Assembly (NCBI GenBank): GCA_030550585.1
Contig: JAUQPB010000003.1
Location: 36,333 to 100,332 of the forward strand
Direction: 5' to 3'
Length of the DNA stretch: 64,000 nt
Origin: Thermoproteota archaeon
Lineage (GTDB): Archaea; Thermoproteota; Thermoprotei_A; Sulfolobales; Ignisphaeraceae
In this document: one piece after another, positions 28,548 to 37,964 of the stretch
Layout: each line of letters starts with the position of its first letter
Numbering within the stretch: the first letter of the stretch is position 1
Made by a program: the position numbers and the translations under genes
Notes under the pieces: generated by a model
The model's database searches: none
The model's input: the letters and a program-made list of their open reading frames with translations, nothing else
Told to the model about the DNA's origin: nothing

Positions 28548-28794
28548 ACAGCGTGAAAACCTACTGCAATCACCTTTTTATCTGTACAATGCTACTCTAC
28601 CAATGCTCCCCCATATTCAAACTTTGTGATGTGCAGCATCAACTAGTATGATGGCAAAGTATGTGCACTTCTCTAAATTAGTGCCTAAAGCTAGAGGCTC
28701 TGGGTCATAAATAGAATATCCATGACGTTTGCAGACGCCCTATATTTCTAATCAAATCATGTGTTGGTTATATGAATTAGAAAAAGGTTTTGTG
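28548..28794. other. Intergenic region between convergent GH genes
   Basis: About 250 bp between the convergent GH12-like and GH94 genes. CACCTTTTTATC near 28575 could terminate the GH12 transcript. No further feature is seen. Confidence 0.4.
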
Positions 28795-31272
28795 TTATTT
28801 CCTACCCATTATGACAAGCACGTGGTGCTCTTTTCCATCGTTGAACGCTGGCACAACATTTCCTTCTATGGGCTTGCCATCGACTATTATCTGTTTGACT
28901 CCTCTATTCACATGCTCCTCGTTTTTGACTTCTATGATGTATGTGGCATTTCTGAATTTTCTAATCATTTTGAATCCTGGCCAGTCTCTCGGTATGGTTG
29001 GGTCTATGATCAGCCCATCGTATGTTGGCCTTACGCCTAGTATCCACTGGGTTATGGCCACGAACATCCACGAGGCTGTGCCGGTTAGCCACGAGTTTCT
29101 CGCCATTCCAAATCTTGGCGATGCCGGCCCTGCTATCGTCTGTGCGTATACATATGGCTCTGTTCTATGTATGTGGGCTATAGCTTCTCTCACAGATGGG
29201 TTAAGCCTCAAGTAGTAGTCTAGAGCCTGCTCGGCTCTGCCAGCAATGGCCTCTGCTATGATTATCCATGTGTTGGGGTGGCAGAAGATGCTTGCATTTT
29301 CTTTGTGTCCTGGGGGATAGCTCGATATTTCTCCTAGGTGCACATAGTATTTTGTGTATGGTGGCCAGTGTAGGATTATTCCATGTTCTGTTGCCAGATA
29401 CTTTTTAACTGAGTCTAGGGCTTTCAGAGCCATTCCATTGTCGAGGCCTATCCCAGCCATTATGCACATGCCCTGGGGCTCAATGTATATCCTGCCCTCC
29501 TCATTCTCCTTAGACCCTATCTTCCGGCCAAAGGCATCATATGCTCTTAGGAACCACTCACCATCCCACCCATACTTCTTCACCCTCTCAGCCATGTCCT
29601 CAACAAGCTTTCTAAAGTACTCTGCATCCTCTTTGCGGCCTATGCGCTCAGCTATTTCAGCAAGCTCCTTCACAGCCCACACAAATTGACAGGCTATGAA
29701 AACAGACTCTGCTGTCTTGCCATCTGTTCTCTCTGGAGCTGTTTGGAAAGATTCGTCTGGGTTCATAGACATGACGTTGAGGTTTAGACAGTCATTCCAG
29801 TCTGCATGGCCTATCAGCGGCAGTCCGTGTGGACCTCTGTTCTTGTCTATGTATATAACAGCCTTTTTGAGATGCTCATACAAAGGCTCTTCAGTGCCGG
29901 GGGTGTTGTCGTAGGGTGCTTTTTCGAAGAGTATTGAGAAGTCTCCTGTCTCTTTTATGTAGGCGACCGTTGATGCGACTAGCCACAGCGGGTCGTCGTT
30001 GAATCCCCCGCCTATCTCTCTATTCCCTCTCTTTGTGAGGGGTTGGAACTGGTGGTAGGTGCTTCCATCTGGGAGCTGTATAGATGCTAGGTCGATTATC
30101 CTCTCCCTTATTCTCTGCCATAGAGGCGCTAGATGCAAAGCCCCGAGAATATCCTGGTTAGAGTCTCTAAAGCCGACACCTCTAGCGATACCGGATTCGT
30201 ATCCAGAGGCGCTTCTAGCTAGATGGAATGTCATGAATATCTGGTACTGGTTCCAGACATTGACGATTCTGTTTATATGTTCGTTGGGGGTCTCCACATG
30301 TAGATACGATAGCATTTCGTCCCAGAACCTCCTAAGCTCCTCGAATGCCTGTTTAACCCTCTCGGGTTTGAGCCACTCTTTAAGTAGTTGCTTAACCCTT
30401 GTCTTGTTGATGATGTTAGGAGCTATGAATTTCTCCTCCCACGGGTTCTCTGCATAACCCAGTATGAATACTATCTCCTTCTCCTCTCCAGGCTTAAGCT
30501 TGAGTCTAATGTGGTGAGACCCTATTGGGTGGCCGCCATATAAGATGCTGTTCCTCGACACCCCCTCCTCAACTACTATTGGGTTTTCATAGCCTCTGTA
30601 AGGCCCTATGAAAATCTCTTTATCTGTGTCGAACCCTACTATAGGTTCTGAGGATGCGAAGAATGCAAAGTGGTTTCTTCTCTCTCTATAGCCAGTCTTA
30701 TGGTATATGACATTGTCCTCCACCTCAACCTCTGCAATGTTTAGATTCCTCTGAAAGTTTGTCATATCGTCTACGGCGTCCCAGAAGCAGAACTCTACAT
30801 ATGTGAACAGCTGGATATCTGCTTCCCTATCCCTGAGATTCTTTATCTTAAACCACCAGACCTCAAAAGTCTGCTTCAGAGGTACGAAGTATGTTACCTC
30901 TGTCTCTATACCCTTGTACCTAGACCTTATCTTCGTGTAGCCAAGTCCATGTCTACACTCGTAAAAATCAAGAGGCTTTTTCACAGGTTGCCAAGTGGCT
31001 GACCAGTACTCCCCCGTTTCAGCATCTCTCACATATATGTACCTGCCAGGCTGGTCCATTGGGACGCTATGATATCTATACCTCGTTATACGTCTGTACC
31101 TAGGATCTTTATAGAAGCTATAGCCACCACCAGTATTCGATACAATTCCAAAGTACTCTTCTTGTCCAATATAGTTGATCCATGGCGTGGGGGTATCAGG
31201 CCTAGTTATAACATATTCACGTGCAGCGTCATCGAAATAGCCGTAGGGAGAGCCCTTAGAGCGAGAGCTCAT
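28795..31272 (-). CDS. GH94 cellobiose/cellodextrin phosphorylase
   Basis: The N-terminus ([19 protein letters not shown]) opens the GH94 beta-sandwich, and the (alpha/alpha)6 barrel carries [10 protein letters not shown] near residue 490, whose Asp before CLN is the family's general acid. Phosphate-binding residues downstream fit TxxxxG patterns. The enzyme splits beta-1,4-linked disaccharides with phosphate, saving ATP. Subfamily (cellobiose, cellodextrin or chitobiose) is uncertain. ATG 31272 is chosen: a TATA element near 31298-31306 lies about 28 bp upstream. An in-frame TTG is at 31311. Size of 825 residues is normal. Confidence 0.85.
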   Translation of the reverse strand: MSSRSKGSPYGYFDDAAREYVITRPDTPTPWINYIGQEEYFGIVSNTGGGYSFYKDPRYRRITRYRYHSVPMDQPGRYIYVRDAETGEYWSATWQPVKKPLDFYECRHGLGYTKIRSRYKGIETEVTYFVPLKQTFEVWWFKIKNLRDREADIQLFTYVEFCFWDAVDDMTNFQRNLNIAEVEVEDNVIYHKTGYRERRNHFAFFASSEPIVGFDTDKEIFIGPYRGYENPIVVEEGVSRNSILYGGHPIGSHHIRLKLKPGEEKEIVFILGYAENPWEEKFIAPNIINKTRVKQLLKEWLKPERVKQAFEELRRFWDEMLSYLHVETPNEHINRIVNVWNQYQIFMTFHLARSASGYESGIARGVGFRDSNQDILGALHLAPLWQRIRERIIDLASIQLPDGSTYHQFQPLTKRGNREIGGGFNDDPLWLVASTVAYIKETGDFSILFEKAPYDNTPGTEEPLYEHLKKAVIYIDKNRGPHGLPLIGHADWNDCLNLNVMSMNPDESFQTAPERTDGKTAESVFIACQFVWAVKELAEIAERIGRKEDAEYFRKLVEDMAERVKKYGWDGEWFLRAYDAFGRKIGSKENEEGRIYIEPQGMCIMAGIGLDNGMALKALDSVKKYLATEHGIILHWPPYTKYYVHLGEISSYPPGHKENASIFCHPNTWIIIAEAIAGRAEQALDYYLRLNPSVREAIAHIHRTEPYVYAQTIAGPASPRFGMARNSWLTGTASWMFVAITQWILGVRPTYDGLIIDPTIPRDWPGFKMIRKFRNATYIIEVKNEEHVNRGVKQIIVDGKPIEGNVVPAFNDGKEHHVLVIMGRK

Positions 31273-31466
31273 ACACAGATACCTCAGATGCCTTTTAGCT
31301 ATATGCTCCAACTACAGATGCTATGGATAAGAATATAAGTCTTATTGTCTTAGGGTGTTTTAAATACTAGGCAATGCAAATCGACTCTTTAGGTTTGCAA
31401 ATCAACTGCTTAACAAATCCGTTACATATTTTATATTGTTATACAATTCGTCTCTTTACAGATTTT

Positions 31467-32240
31467 CTAGGTGTCGTAGATTGATTTGCAGAAAGCTGTT
31501 GTGCCTGCCCCGCTTTCGGCTGGCGTTTTCATTCTCTCTGCAATGAGGTGAAGATTGTTTGTGTAGAGAATTTCTCTGAGTATCTCTTTGCCTTTCATGG
31601 CTTCTGTTCTTAGGCATTGCAGAGGTGTTTGCAGTGCTATATTCAGGACCGCTTCGTCTAGGAAAGGGGCTACAGCATCTATACCTATACACTTAGCTAA
31701 TTCGATTTCTGGATATCTTCCATTTGCAAGTCTTTTAATGTATTCTTCAAGTTCATTACCTGTCAGTGTTAGGAGGAAGGTATAGCCAGCGAATATCTCG
31801 TCCCCACCACTTCCAGTGTAAATGCATTTGCATCCATCTTCAAAGGCTTTTCTGAGCACAGAGTAAAACACCAAATCATTTCTAATCTCTATGCACCCTC
31901 CATCGCCATGGGAGTCTATCCTCTCTTTGCCAATGCATCTAACAATGTCTTGGACTGTCTCCCCCTCTTTCTGCTTATCTATAAAGACATATCTAGTCTC
32001 TATATTGAAGATCTTTGCCAAGTGCTCCACATATATGAGGTCTCTTGGCAAGCCGTTGCTGTATATTGCTATGTAGCCCCTTGGCTTAACACCAGCTGAA
32101 AGAGCTGCTATAAGCACTACTGTTGTGTCTATCCCGCCGCTTAGAGCAATGCAATCACACTTCCTCTTCTCGATTACATCCCTAATCACATTGAATAGAA
32201 TTTTGCTGTATATTGTACAAGGCATTGAGAATCTCATCAA
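31467..32240 (-). CDS. Asparagine-synthase-like ATP-pyrophosphatase without glutaminase domain
   Basis: The PP-loop ALSGGIDTT near residue 34 and the distal GSGGDEIFAGY near 145 match the synthetase half of AsnB (PF00733). The N-terminal glutamine amidotransferase domain is absent and the protein starts straight at the PP-loop domain, so ammonia, or a partner, would supply nitrogen. The SGGxDS Ser is replaced by Thr. It overlaps the Dph6-like gene by 4 bp at the end of the B12 operon. The substrate is unknown; a corrinoid or amino-acid substrate is possible from context. Confidence 0.7.
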   Translation of the reverse strand: MMRFSMPCTIYSKILFNVIRDVIEKRKCDCIALSGGIDTTVVLIAALSAGVKPRGYIAIYSNGLPRDLIYVEHLAKIFNIETRYVFIDKQKEGETVQDIVRCIGKERIDSHGDGGCIEIRNDLVFYSVLRKAFEDGCKCIYTGSGGDEIFAGYTFLLTLTGNELEEYIKRLANGRYPEIELAKCIGIDAVAPFLDEAVLNIALQTPLQCLRTEAMKGKEILREILYTNNLHLIAERMKTPAESGAGTTAFCKSIYDT

Positions 32241-32860
32241 ATCAGCCTCAATATCTTGTATCCGTCGTAGTTCTCTACATCAACAATCTTATAGCTCAAA
32301 CTAGCTTTGTGCAGAGGACCCGACAAAACGATTGTGTGGTACTCCCCCTTTTCACCTAGAGGGTCAACACCAATACTCTTAGCATTCTCGGCAAATGCAT
32401 AAACATTGTCACGATCCAATACCACGCCAAGCCACTTGCCCAAACCATTTACACACCCTATAACCATAGGCTTTAGCCCATCTTCGATCTCCTTATAAAG
32501 AAGATCCTCTGGATCCATACCCCAAAGAGGCTCAACAAGAGCGGCACCAACCTCTTTAGCGATATTTTCCATATACCTGAGATGATCCTCAATATAAACA
32601 TCGCCGGCTATAAGAGTATCTACACCCAAACTCCTAAGAAACCCCACAGTCTCAACAAACTCCCTGCCCTTACCAAGCTTAACAACAGCCACCGGTATCC
32701 CCATCAAAAGAATTGTCTCAACAGTCTTCCCCAAATTAACTAGGTGGGGACTTGGCCTAGGAAAGTCGTATACCAGTACAAGCCCTATGTCAACTTGGAT
32801 TCCAGAACGATATATTGCATAGTAAGAGTCTTTACCACCCGAAAGAAAGGCTACATGCAA
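32237..32860 (-). CDS. Dph6-family ATP-pyrophosphatase (diphthine-ammonia ligase-like)
   Basis: The PP-loop FLSGGKDSYYA is at the very N-terminus, and GDVYIEDHLRYMENIAKEVG near 95 plus EPLWGMD near 113 are diagnostic of the Dph6/MJ0570 family. Those enzymes amidate diphthine on EF2, the last diphthamide step. C-terminal GEKGEYHTIVLSGPL is also family-typical. Its place within a B12 salvage operon, 2 bp after the SerK-like gene, is unusual and leaves open an alternative amidation substrate. Confidence 0.8.
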   Translation of the reverse strand: MHVAFLSGGKDSYYAIYRSGIQVDIGLVLVYDFPRPSPHLVNLGKTVETILLMGIPVAVVKLGKGREFVETVGFLRSLGVDTLIAGDVYIEDHLRYMENIAKEVGAALVEPLWGMDPEDLLYKEIEDGLKPMVIGCVNGLGKWLGVVLDRDNVYAFAENAKSIGVDPLGEKGEYHTIVLSGPLHKASLSYKIVDVENYDGYKILRLI

Positions 32861-32862
32861 TG

Positions 32863-33516
32863 CTAGTCACCTGATTTCTGGAAATGCTTCAATTTGAACT
32901 CCATGGTAACATTCTTAAGGACAGTCTTATGACATGTTGTTCTCGGGGGTAGCAATAGATTCTTTGATACAATTCTGTATATGTCATCTACTACAAGCTT
33001 TGGAGGTGCCAAACAAATATCGTGAGCTAGGCAGGTTTCAGGGTCAACGGGGGTCTTAGTTAAAGAGTTAAGTATTTTGTGAAACCCTAATTCTTTAATG
33101 GCGAGATAGAAGTCTATTCTGTCAATCCTTGCCTCAACCACTTCATAACCCATTTTAAAAATCAGCAAACCATCTCCTCTCTTAGCAGAAAACTCAGCTT
33201 CGCTAACTATTTTCTTCAAAAGTCTTTGATCCTTGTACCACCTAGAAGCTGTATACATCCAACCACCAACATCAGAAATGTCAGAGCTGTAGTCAGCTAA
33301 TACCACGGGTATGTGTCTTGCCCCAAGAATTTTCAGGGCACTGACTCTATGATGCCCATCGATAACTATATACCTTTTTTCATCAACTATAACAGGCTTT
33401 CTAAGGATCCCTGCCATCGAGAGTTCTCCCAAAATGTTTAGAAGCCTCTGTTTCTCCACATCTTCATGGGAAATAAGCATGTCTATGGGAACCATTTCGA
33501 TCCTTAGGCGACTCAA
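32863..33516 (-). CDS. SerK-like free amino-acid kinase (ParB/Srx fold)
   Basis: The N-terminal ParB-like segment ends in VIDGHHRVSALKILG near residue 52, and the C-terminus has LLPPRTTCHKTVLKN; both fit the archaeal SerK family, whose Thermococcus member phosphorylates free L-serine. CobD of the same operon needs L-threonine phosphate (or serine phosphate), and no PduX-type threonine kinase is seen here. A threonine or serine kinase role for cobamide linker synthesis is therefore the favoured inference. DNA-partitioning ParB is unlikely because the HTH domain is absent. Confidence 0.7.
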   Translation of the reverse strand: MSRLRIEMVPIDMLISHEDVEKQRLLNILGELSMAGILRKPVIVDEKRYIVIDGHHRVSALKILGARHIPVVLADYSSDISDVGGWMYTASRWYKDQRLLKKIVSEAEFSAKRGDGLLIFKMGYEVVEARIDRIDFYLAIKELGFHKILNSLTKTPVDPETCLAHDICLAPPKLVVDDIYRIVSKNLLLPPRTTCHKTVLKNVTMEFKLKHFQKSGD

Positions 33517-33548
33517 TACTTTTCACCATGTGCTACACAATATGTGGA

Positions 33549-34508
33549 CTACCTAGCCAGATATATAGTTATCGATAATACATTTATAATCAATATATAT
33601 GTAGCCACATTTAAAATGGCAAGCCCAAGAGCCCTCTTAATATCTCCCCCTGTTGGAAGAGGAAAACCCTCTCCTATTACATATGATCCTATCTTCTCGA
33701 GCCTCACAGATAGACAGCCAGAGGCTGCTGCCATTGGATGACCTGCATTAACACTTTCAGTAGCTCTTCTATATCTTTTGTATGTATCCCAGCTTCTTCT
33801 TATAGACCCTTTTACGATTGGGGATAGCAGTATTATGAGCAGGGCCTCTAGTCTTGCGGGAACGAAGTTTATGATTGTGTCTGCTTTTGCTGAGAACCAG
33901 CCCACATCTCTAAATTCCTCTTCTTTGTATCCGAGTGCAGAGTCGAGGGTGTTGGCTATTCTCTGTGTGAGTGCTCCTATAGGTCCGAGTATGAGGTAGT
34001 ATAGGAGTGGGGATATAAAGCCATCGACAAGACTCTCAAAAAGCGATTCTATTGCTGCTGATGCTATGTGTCCTTCGCCAAGGTTTTTGACCTCTCTTCT
34101 AACAATGTTTGAGACTTCTGTTCTTGCACATGTTAGATCTCCTTTGGCTAGACATATGTAGACGTTTTTGACGTGGTTGTATAGCAGTTTGAACGATGTG
34201 GAGACCTTGAGTATGTATGCTGAGAGAATGATCCAGGCAATTCTGCTAAACATATCCGCTATGTATAGCGCCAAAGAGTATAGAGCTACGTGGCTTGCAA
34301 CAACAGCAAACCATATAGCAATGCCCCAAAGCCTTGTTCTGGGAAGTGATCTATGTAACTTTAAAGCCATTGCATATGATGTGTGGACAGGGTGTATATA
34401 GTATAGAGCTCCCTCGTGCCTCGGATATGCAAGGTCTAGGGCCAGGGCTAGAAACAGTATGACTACAAATTCTGGGTAGCTCTGGGGAAGGAGAAAGTCT
34501 AGAGCCAT
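33549..34508 (-). CDS. cbiB: Adenosylcobinamide-phosphate synthase CbiB
   Basis: A polytopic membrane protein with CbiB landmarks: DLAYP...HPVHTSYA near the N-terminus, NLGEGHIASAAIESLFESLVDG near 165 (in two segments), and NAGHPMAAASGCLSVRLEK near 270. It joins aminopropanol phosphate to adenosylcobyric acid. ATG 34508 is preferred since the 34 residues upstream in frame (Cys/Trp-rich) are not family-like and would overlap cobS deeply. With 34508 the overlap with cobS is 10 bp. Confidence 0.9.
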   Translation of the reverse strand: MALDFLLPQSYPEFVVILFLALALDLAYPRHEGALYYIHPVHTSYAMALKLHRSLPRTRLWGIAIWFAVVASHVALYSLALYIADMFSRIAWIILSAYILKVSTSFKLLYNHVKNVYICLAKGDLTCARTEVSNIVRREVKNLGEGHIASAAIESLFESLVDGFISPLLYYLILGPIGALTQRIANTLDSALGYKEEEFRDVGWFSAKADTIINFVPARLEALLIILLSPIVKGSIRRSWDTYKRYRRATESVNAGHPMAAASGCLSVRLEKIGSYVIGEGFPLPTGGDIKRALGLAILNVATYILIINVLSITIYLAR

Positions 34509-35287
34509 AGACTGGCACCCAGAACAAGAGCTGTTAGTATAGCTGCATAGCTCAGCTCGTTTGCAAATCCAAGGACATCTCCATTGGCATAGCCAAGGGT
34601 TTTCATACATAAAACAATTGTTGTATATGCAGAGATTGTTAGTGCTGCTAGCACTAGAATAGAGGTTGTAGCTCCTATGTAAATAGACAAGAAGGTTGCA
34701 TATGTTATCGAAAGCGATGCAAGTAAAGCGCCAACTATATCAACAGTCCTCAACCCTTTTCTAAAGAGTCTTCCCAACCCATCTGGAGGCTCCCTGCAAG
34801 CATATGCCACAACAGCCATTGTTATGGGAGACCACGTCTCGGCAACTAGAACAATTCTTGTCGCCTTCCATAGATCTGAAAGGTGAATGGCTTGTAGCGT
34901 TATTGAGTAGAGCCATAGTGCAAACAATGCAAATACTGCTATGGCGTAGGATCCTCTGAATCTATCCTTAACAACTTTGCTGGCATCAGCACCAAATCTG
35001 TGGGCTAGTACAGCCTCGGAGAAGTCTATGAATCCATCTGCGTGGATAAACCCTTGTATAATGTAGTGCATTGCCACTACGGAAAACGCTTGGATATACG
35101 GTGCATCAATGTGGAGCAAGGCTGAGAGTATTATTGGTGTAGCAGTGAAAACACCTCTGACAAAGCCTATAATGGGTAACATATAGAGGGATTCGAATGA
35201 GATCTCTGCCCCCAGATATCTTCGTGGAATTGGCAGCGAGGTTAGAAAAGCTAGTAGGGATAGAAAGTCTCTTAGCTTTTTAGCCAA
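34499..35287 (-). CDS. cobS: Adenosylcobinamide-GDP ribazoletransferase CobS
   Basis: An integral membrane enzyme with the CobS motif GFIHADGFIDFSEAV near residue 80 (the HxDGxxD metal site of the CDP-alcohol transferase-like fold) and FRGSYA after it. About six hydrophobic helices follow. It condenses AdoCbi-GDP with alpha-ribazole (phosphate), the final nucleotide-loop step. It overlaps cobD by 8 bp and cbiB by 10 bp. Confidence 0.9.
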   Translation of the reverse strand: MAKKLRDFLSLLAFLTSLPIPRRYLGAEISFESLYMLPIIGFVRGVFTATPIILSALLHIDAPYIQAFSVVAMHYIIQGFIHADGFIDFSEAVLAHRFGADASKVVKDRFRGSYAIAVFALFALWLYSITLQAIHLSDLWKATRIVLVAETWSPITMAVVAYACREPPDGLGRLFRKGLRTVDIVGALLASLSITYATFLSIYIGATTSILVLAALTISAYTTIVLCMKTLGYANGDVLGFANELSYAAILTALVLGASLWL

Positions 35288-36323
35288 CGCCCATCACAAT
35301 CTTTAGTGCTTCGACAAGCTCATTGTTTTCTCTAGGGCTTCTAATAGCTATTCTAATGTAGTTTGAGTCCAATCCCCTGAAGCTACTACAGTCCCTCAGA
35401 GCCAGGCCCATCTCCCTAAGCTTCTCAACTATTTGTCTACCACCATCTATCTTGATTAGGAGAAAATTTGTGACGCTTTCAAAAACCTTTGCACCAAGTG
35501 ATTCAAGTATTTTTCTAACCCTCTCCCTCTCACTATCTATATACTCTCTAGATCTTTGAATAAAGCTCTTCAGCTCCTGCTCATACACAGAAATGTTTTT
35601 ACCCAAGCACTCAGCCAAGCTATTCACATTCCATGGCTGTCTCAAAGCCTCTACCCTCTCCAATAAATCTATGTCATTTGTGTATAGAAAGCCTAGTCTC
35701 AGGCCTGGAAGCGAAAGCCATTTCGTTAGCGATCTCACAACAACAATGTTTTTTGGTATTTCACCCCCAACTTCAATTGGGCATCTACTGCAAAGCTCTA
35801 TATAGGCCTCATCGACAAGGCTCCTAGCACTACAGTTGGATAGGTAGCTAAATAGTCTTTCTCTATCAATGTATAGCCCAAGGGGGTTACTAGGATTTGT
35901 TATCACTATCAACCCATCTCTATCGCTACAAGGCTTCTGCAAGTCTGAGAGGTCTATGTGGAACCCATCTGATGTTCTTCTATAGAATATAGGTCTATAT
36001 TCTAGGCCGAGAGCCTTTGAAAGATCTTCGTATTCGCCGTAGGAAGGCTCTAAAACGTATACCCTCCTCGCTTTTGAAGCGATTACAGCAAGGTTTATAG
36101 CCTCGCCAGCTCCTGCAGTTGGAACTATATACTCTTCTTTGCAACGATAGAACCTTGCTAGAGACCTCTTCAAATCTCTGTATGTGTAGTCGGGGTACTT
36201 CTCCAAAACCCTTTGGCTAAAGCATGTGGCAAGAATCTCTAAAACTGTTTTTGGTGGGCCAAGCGGATTTAGATTGGAGCTGAAGTCTATTCTAGCTTCT
36301 CTGTCCCCTCCATGGATCCGCAT
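35280..36323 (-). CDS. cobD: L-threonine-phosphate decarboxylase CobD
   Basis: A fold-type I PLP enzyme: N-terminal IHGGDREARIDFSSNLNPLG, substrate-side TNPSNPLG near 155, VDEAYIEL near 185, and the PLP lysine in RSLTKWLSLPGLRLG near 215. The first motif separates CobD from HisC. It makes aminopropanol phosphate for CbiB. ATG 36323 keeps the HGG motif; GTG/ATG-type alternatives at 36338 add five residues. It overlaps the cobY 3' end by 37-52 bp. Confidence 0.88.
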   Translation of the reverse strand: MRIHGGDREARIDFSSNLNPLGPPKTVLEILATCFSQRVLEKYPDYTYRDLKRSLARFYRCKEEYIVPTAGAGEAINLAVIASKARRVYVLEPSYGEYEDLSKALGLEYRPIFYRRTSDGFHIDLSDLQKPCSDRDGLIVITNPSNPLGLYIDRERLFSYLSNCSARSLVDEAYIELCSRCPIEVGGEIPKNIVVVRSLTKWLSLPGLRLGFLYTNDIDLLERVEALRQPWNVNSLAECLGKNISVYEQELKSFIQRSREYIDSERERVRKILESLGAKVFESVTNFLLIKIDGGRQIVEKLREMGLALRDCSSFRGLDSNYIRIAIRSPRENNELVEALKIVMGVG

Positions 36324-36832
36324 TGGCTTTTCGCCCACAGCAAATCCTCTACAGTGTCTATATCTCTAAGCTCTTTCGATTCCTCAAAATATATGTTTTC
36401 CCAAGTGCCTTTAGATCTCCTGAAGAGGGATATTCCAGACTCTCTACACACACCATCTTTGCAGATAGCCAGCGTCACCACATCAGCTTTGGAGTTGGTT
36501 ACTTTGTCCAGAAAGCTTTTGACTGCATCAACTGTTAGGAAGGGTATGTCAGCTGGCAGAACCAGTACCGGGAACCTGGCTTTCTCTAGTATGTAAGCCA
36601 AGTCAGTGACATAGTCTATCCCTGGACACTCAACAACATCGACCTTTTTCAGAGATTTGATTAAGGGTACATCCTCGCTTCTGGCACACACAACAATCCT
36701 TCCATCGATGCCAAGGCTTAGGGCAACCTCTAACGAGACCTCGATTAGCTTTCTATTGCAAATCTCAAGAAAATATTTTTTAACACCTCCAAGCCTCGAG
36801 CCCTTGCCGCCAGCCATGATTATAACATCCAT
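36287..36832 (-). CDS. cobY: Adenosylcobinamide-phosphate guanylyltransferase CobY
   Basis: A small nucleotidyltransferase with N-terminal MAGGKGSRLGG nucleotide loop, followed by KYFLEICNRKLIE and PADIPFLTVD near 98 (metal-binding Asp). CobY is the archaeal, non-orthologous replacement for bacterial CobU and activates AdoCbi phosphate with GTP. Position between cbiS and cobD and the size of 181 residues fit. Confidence 0.85.
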   Translation of the reverse strand: MDVIIMAGGKGSRLGGVKKYFLEICNRKLIEVSLEVALSLGIDGRIVVCARSEDVPLIKSLKKVDVVECPGIDYVTDLAYILEKARFPVLVLPADIPFLTVDAVKSFLDKVTNSKADVVTLAICKDGVCRESGISLFRRSKGTWENIYFEESKELRDIDTVEDLLWAKSQCGSMEGTEKLE

Positions 36833-36858
36833 TGGAATCCCGCAAAAGCTTGCCTATA

Positions 36859-37947
36859 TCAATGGCTATTCAGATACTTGTCATATACCCTGCTAAGAAC
36901 ACTTCCAACGACTGCAGCAACAATGTCGTCTGTCATAGGTGGAAGATTTTCCAGCTCCTCGAAAACCCCTTCCTCTTTCAGTCTTTCTATCCAGTAGTAT
37001 GCTAAAAGCCCTTTGAACCCATTTACATACTCTGCAATTGCTTTGCCTATAAGCTCGTCAGCTATGATCTTGGGCGTGTCAACTCTATACTCCTCCTCGC
37101 TAATTCCCGGAAATAGGTTTAGTGCCATCAGCATCTCAGCCAACCTAGCACCCCTCACAACTATGCAGATATTCGGATCCTTGAAAACATCCTCAAACTC
37201 TCTTCTAAGAATCTTCTCCACCTCTCCACTACTGAGCATGGGTATTGGAGCCTTGTTGTAGGCCTTTACCGCAATCTTCAATATATCATCGATGGATCTG
37301 AGCCCAACACTATTCACAAAATACTCTATGCAGTTCGTACCCACTACAAATTTTGACAAAGCCTTTAGAGTGGCTACAGCAGCTGTGAAACCAACATCAG
37401 TTGCTATACCACCAAACCTTTCGCCACCCTGAGGAGCTGCAACCATTGTTGCATCAGATGCTGTTCCTATTGAAGGGGCTGTTAAACACATTGGGCCTGC
37501 CAAACCCATTGCCAACCCCTTTACCTCAGACACCAACCTGTAGAGATCGAGTAAACCAACCTCATCAAGAGGTTTATTGACAATAACGGCAACATTTATG
37601 GTTCCAACAGCCATCGCATTGCTCGGAATGTTAGCATCTATGCACGAAGGCTTATCAACTCCAAAGGTTACATAGACCTCTGCTATAACATCTCTAAAAA
37701 TGTGTGTTGCATGCCCATACTCCCTTACATCAACTGCTGTAAGAAATATTGTAGATTTTTCATAGTCTATGCCAACAGATTTTGCAGTGTCTTTGCAGTA
37801 CCCATCTAGATCAACATATTCGAAATCTTTTGGAACCCTTCTAAACACTATGTACCTAACATCCTTGTATATCTTTGGGCATCCAGCAGTCGACAAAACC
37901 TTGTATTCCTTCTCCAAATCGATGACCAGAGTGTCGCTGTTTCTCAT
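36859..37947 (-). CDS. cbiS: CbiS: adenosylcobinamide amidohydrolase fused to alpha-ribazole-phosphate phosphatase
   Basis: Residues 1-220 form a CbiZ domain (GTINVAVIVNKPLDE, later GTASDATMVAAP), which opens the aminopropanol amide of salvaged cobinamide to give cobyric acid. Residues 225-362 form a CobZ/PgpA-like domain (VDTPKIIADELIGKAIAEY, PPMTDDIVAAVVGSVLSRVYD in segments), which dephosphorylates alpha-ribazole phosphate. This two-domain fusion is known from Methanopyrus. It explains how exogenous cobinamides are remodelled here. Confidence 0.85.
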   Translation of the reverse strand: MRNSDTLVIDLEKEYKVLSTAGCPKIYKDVRYIVFRRVPKDFEYVDLDGYCKDTAKSVGIDYEKSTIFLTAVDVREYGHATHIFRDVIAEVYVTFGVDKPSCIDANIPSNAMAVGTINVAVIVNKPLDEVGLLDLYRLVSEVKGLAMGLAGPMCLTAPSIGTASDATMVAAPQGGERFGGIATDVGFTAAVATLKALSKFVVGTNCIEYFVNSVGLRSIDDILKIAVKAYNKAPIPMLSSGEVEKILRREFEDVFKDPNICIVVRGARLAEMLMALNLFPGISEEEYRVDTPKIIADELIGKAIAEYVNGFKGLLAYYWIERLKEEGVFEELENLPPMTDDIVAAVVGSVLSRVYDKYLNSH

Positions 37948-37964
37948 AAAGGCCTTAGCCGTAG

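Noticed and set aside
28729-29215. Plus-strand frames over the 3' part of the GH94 gene
   Set aside because: They are antisense to well-conserved GH94 coding sequence.
31374-31492. Repeated TGCAAATC(G/A)ACT motifs between GH94 and the AsnB-like gene
   Set aside because: The copies are short and irregularly spaced, and the third lies in coding sequence; not enough for an operator claim.
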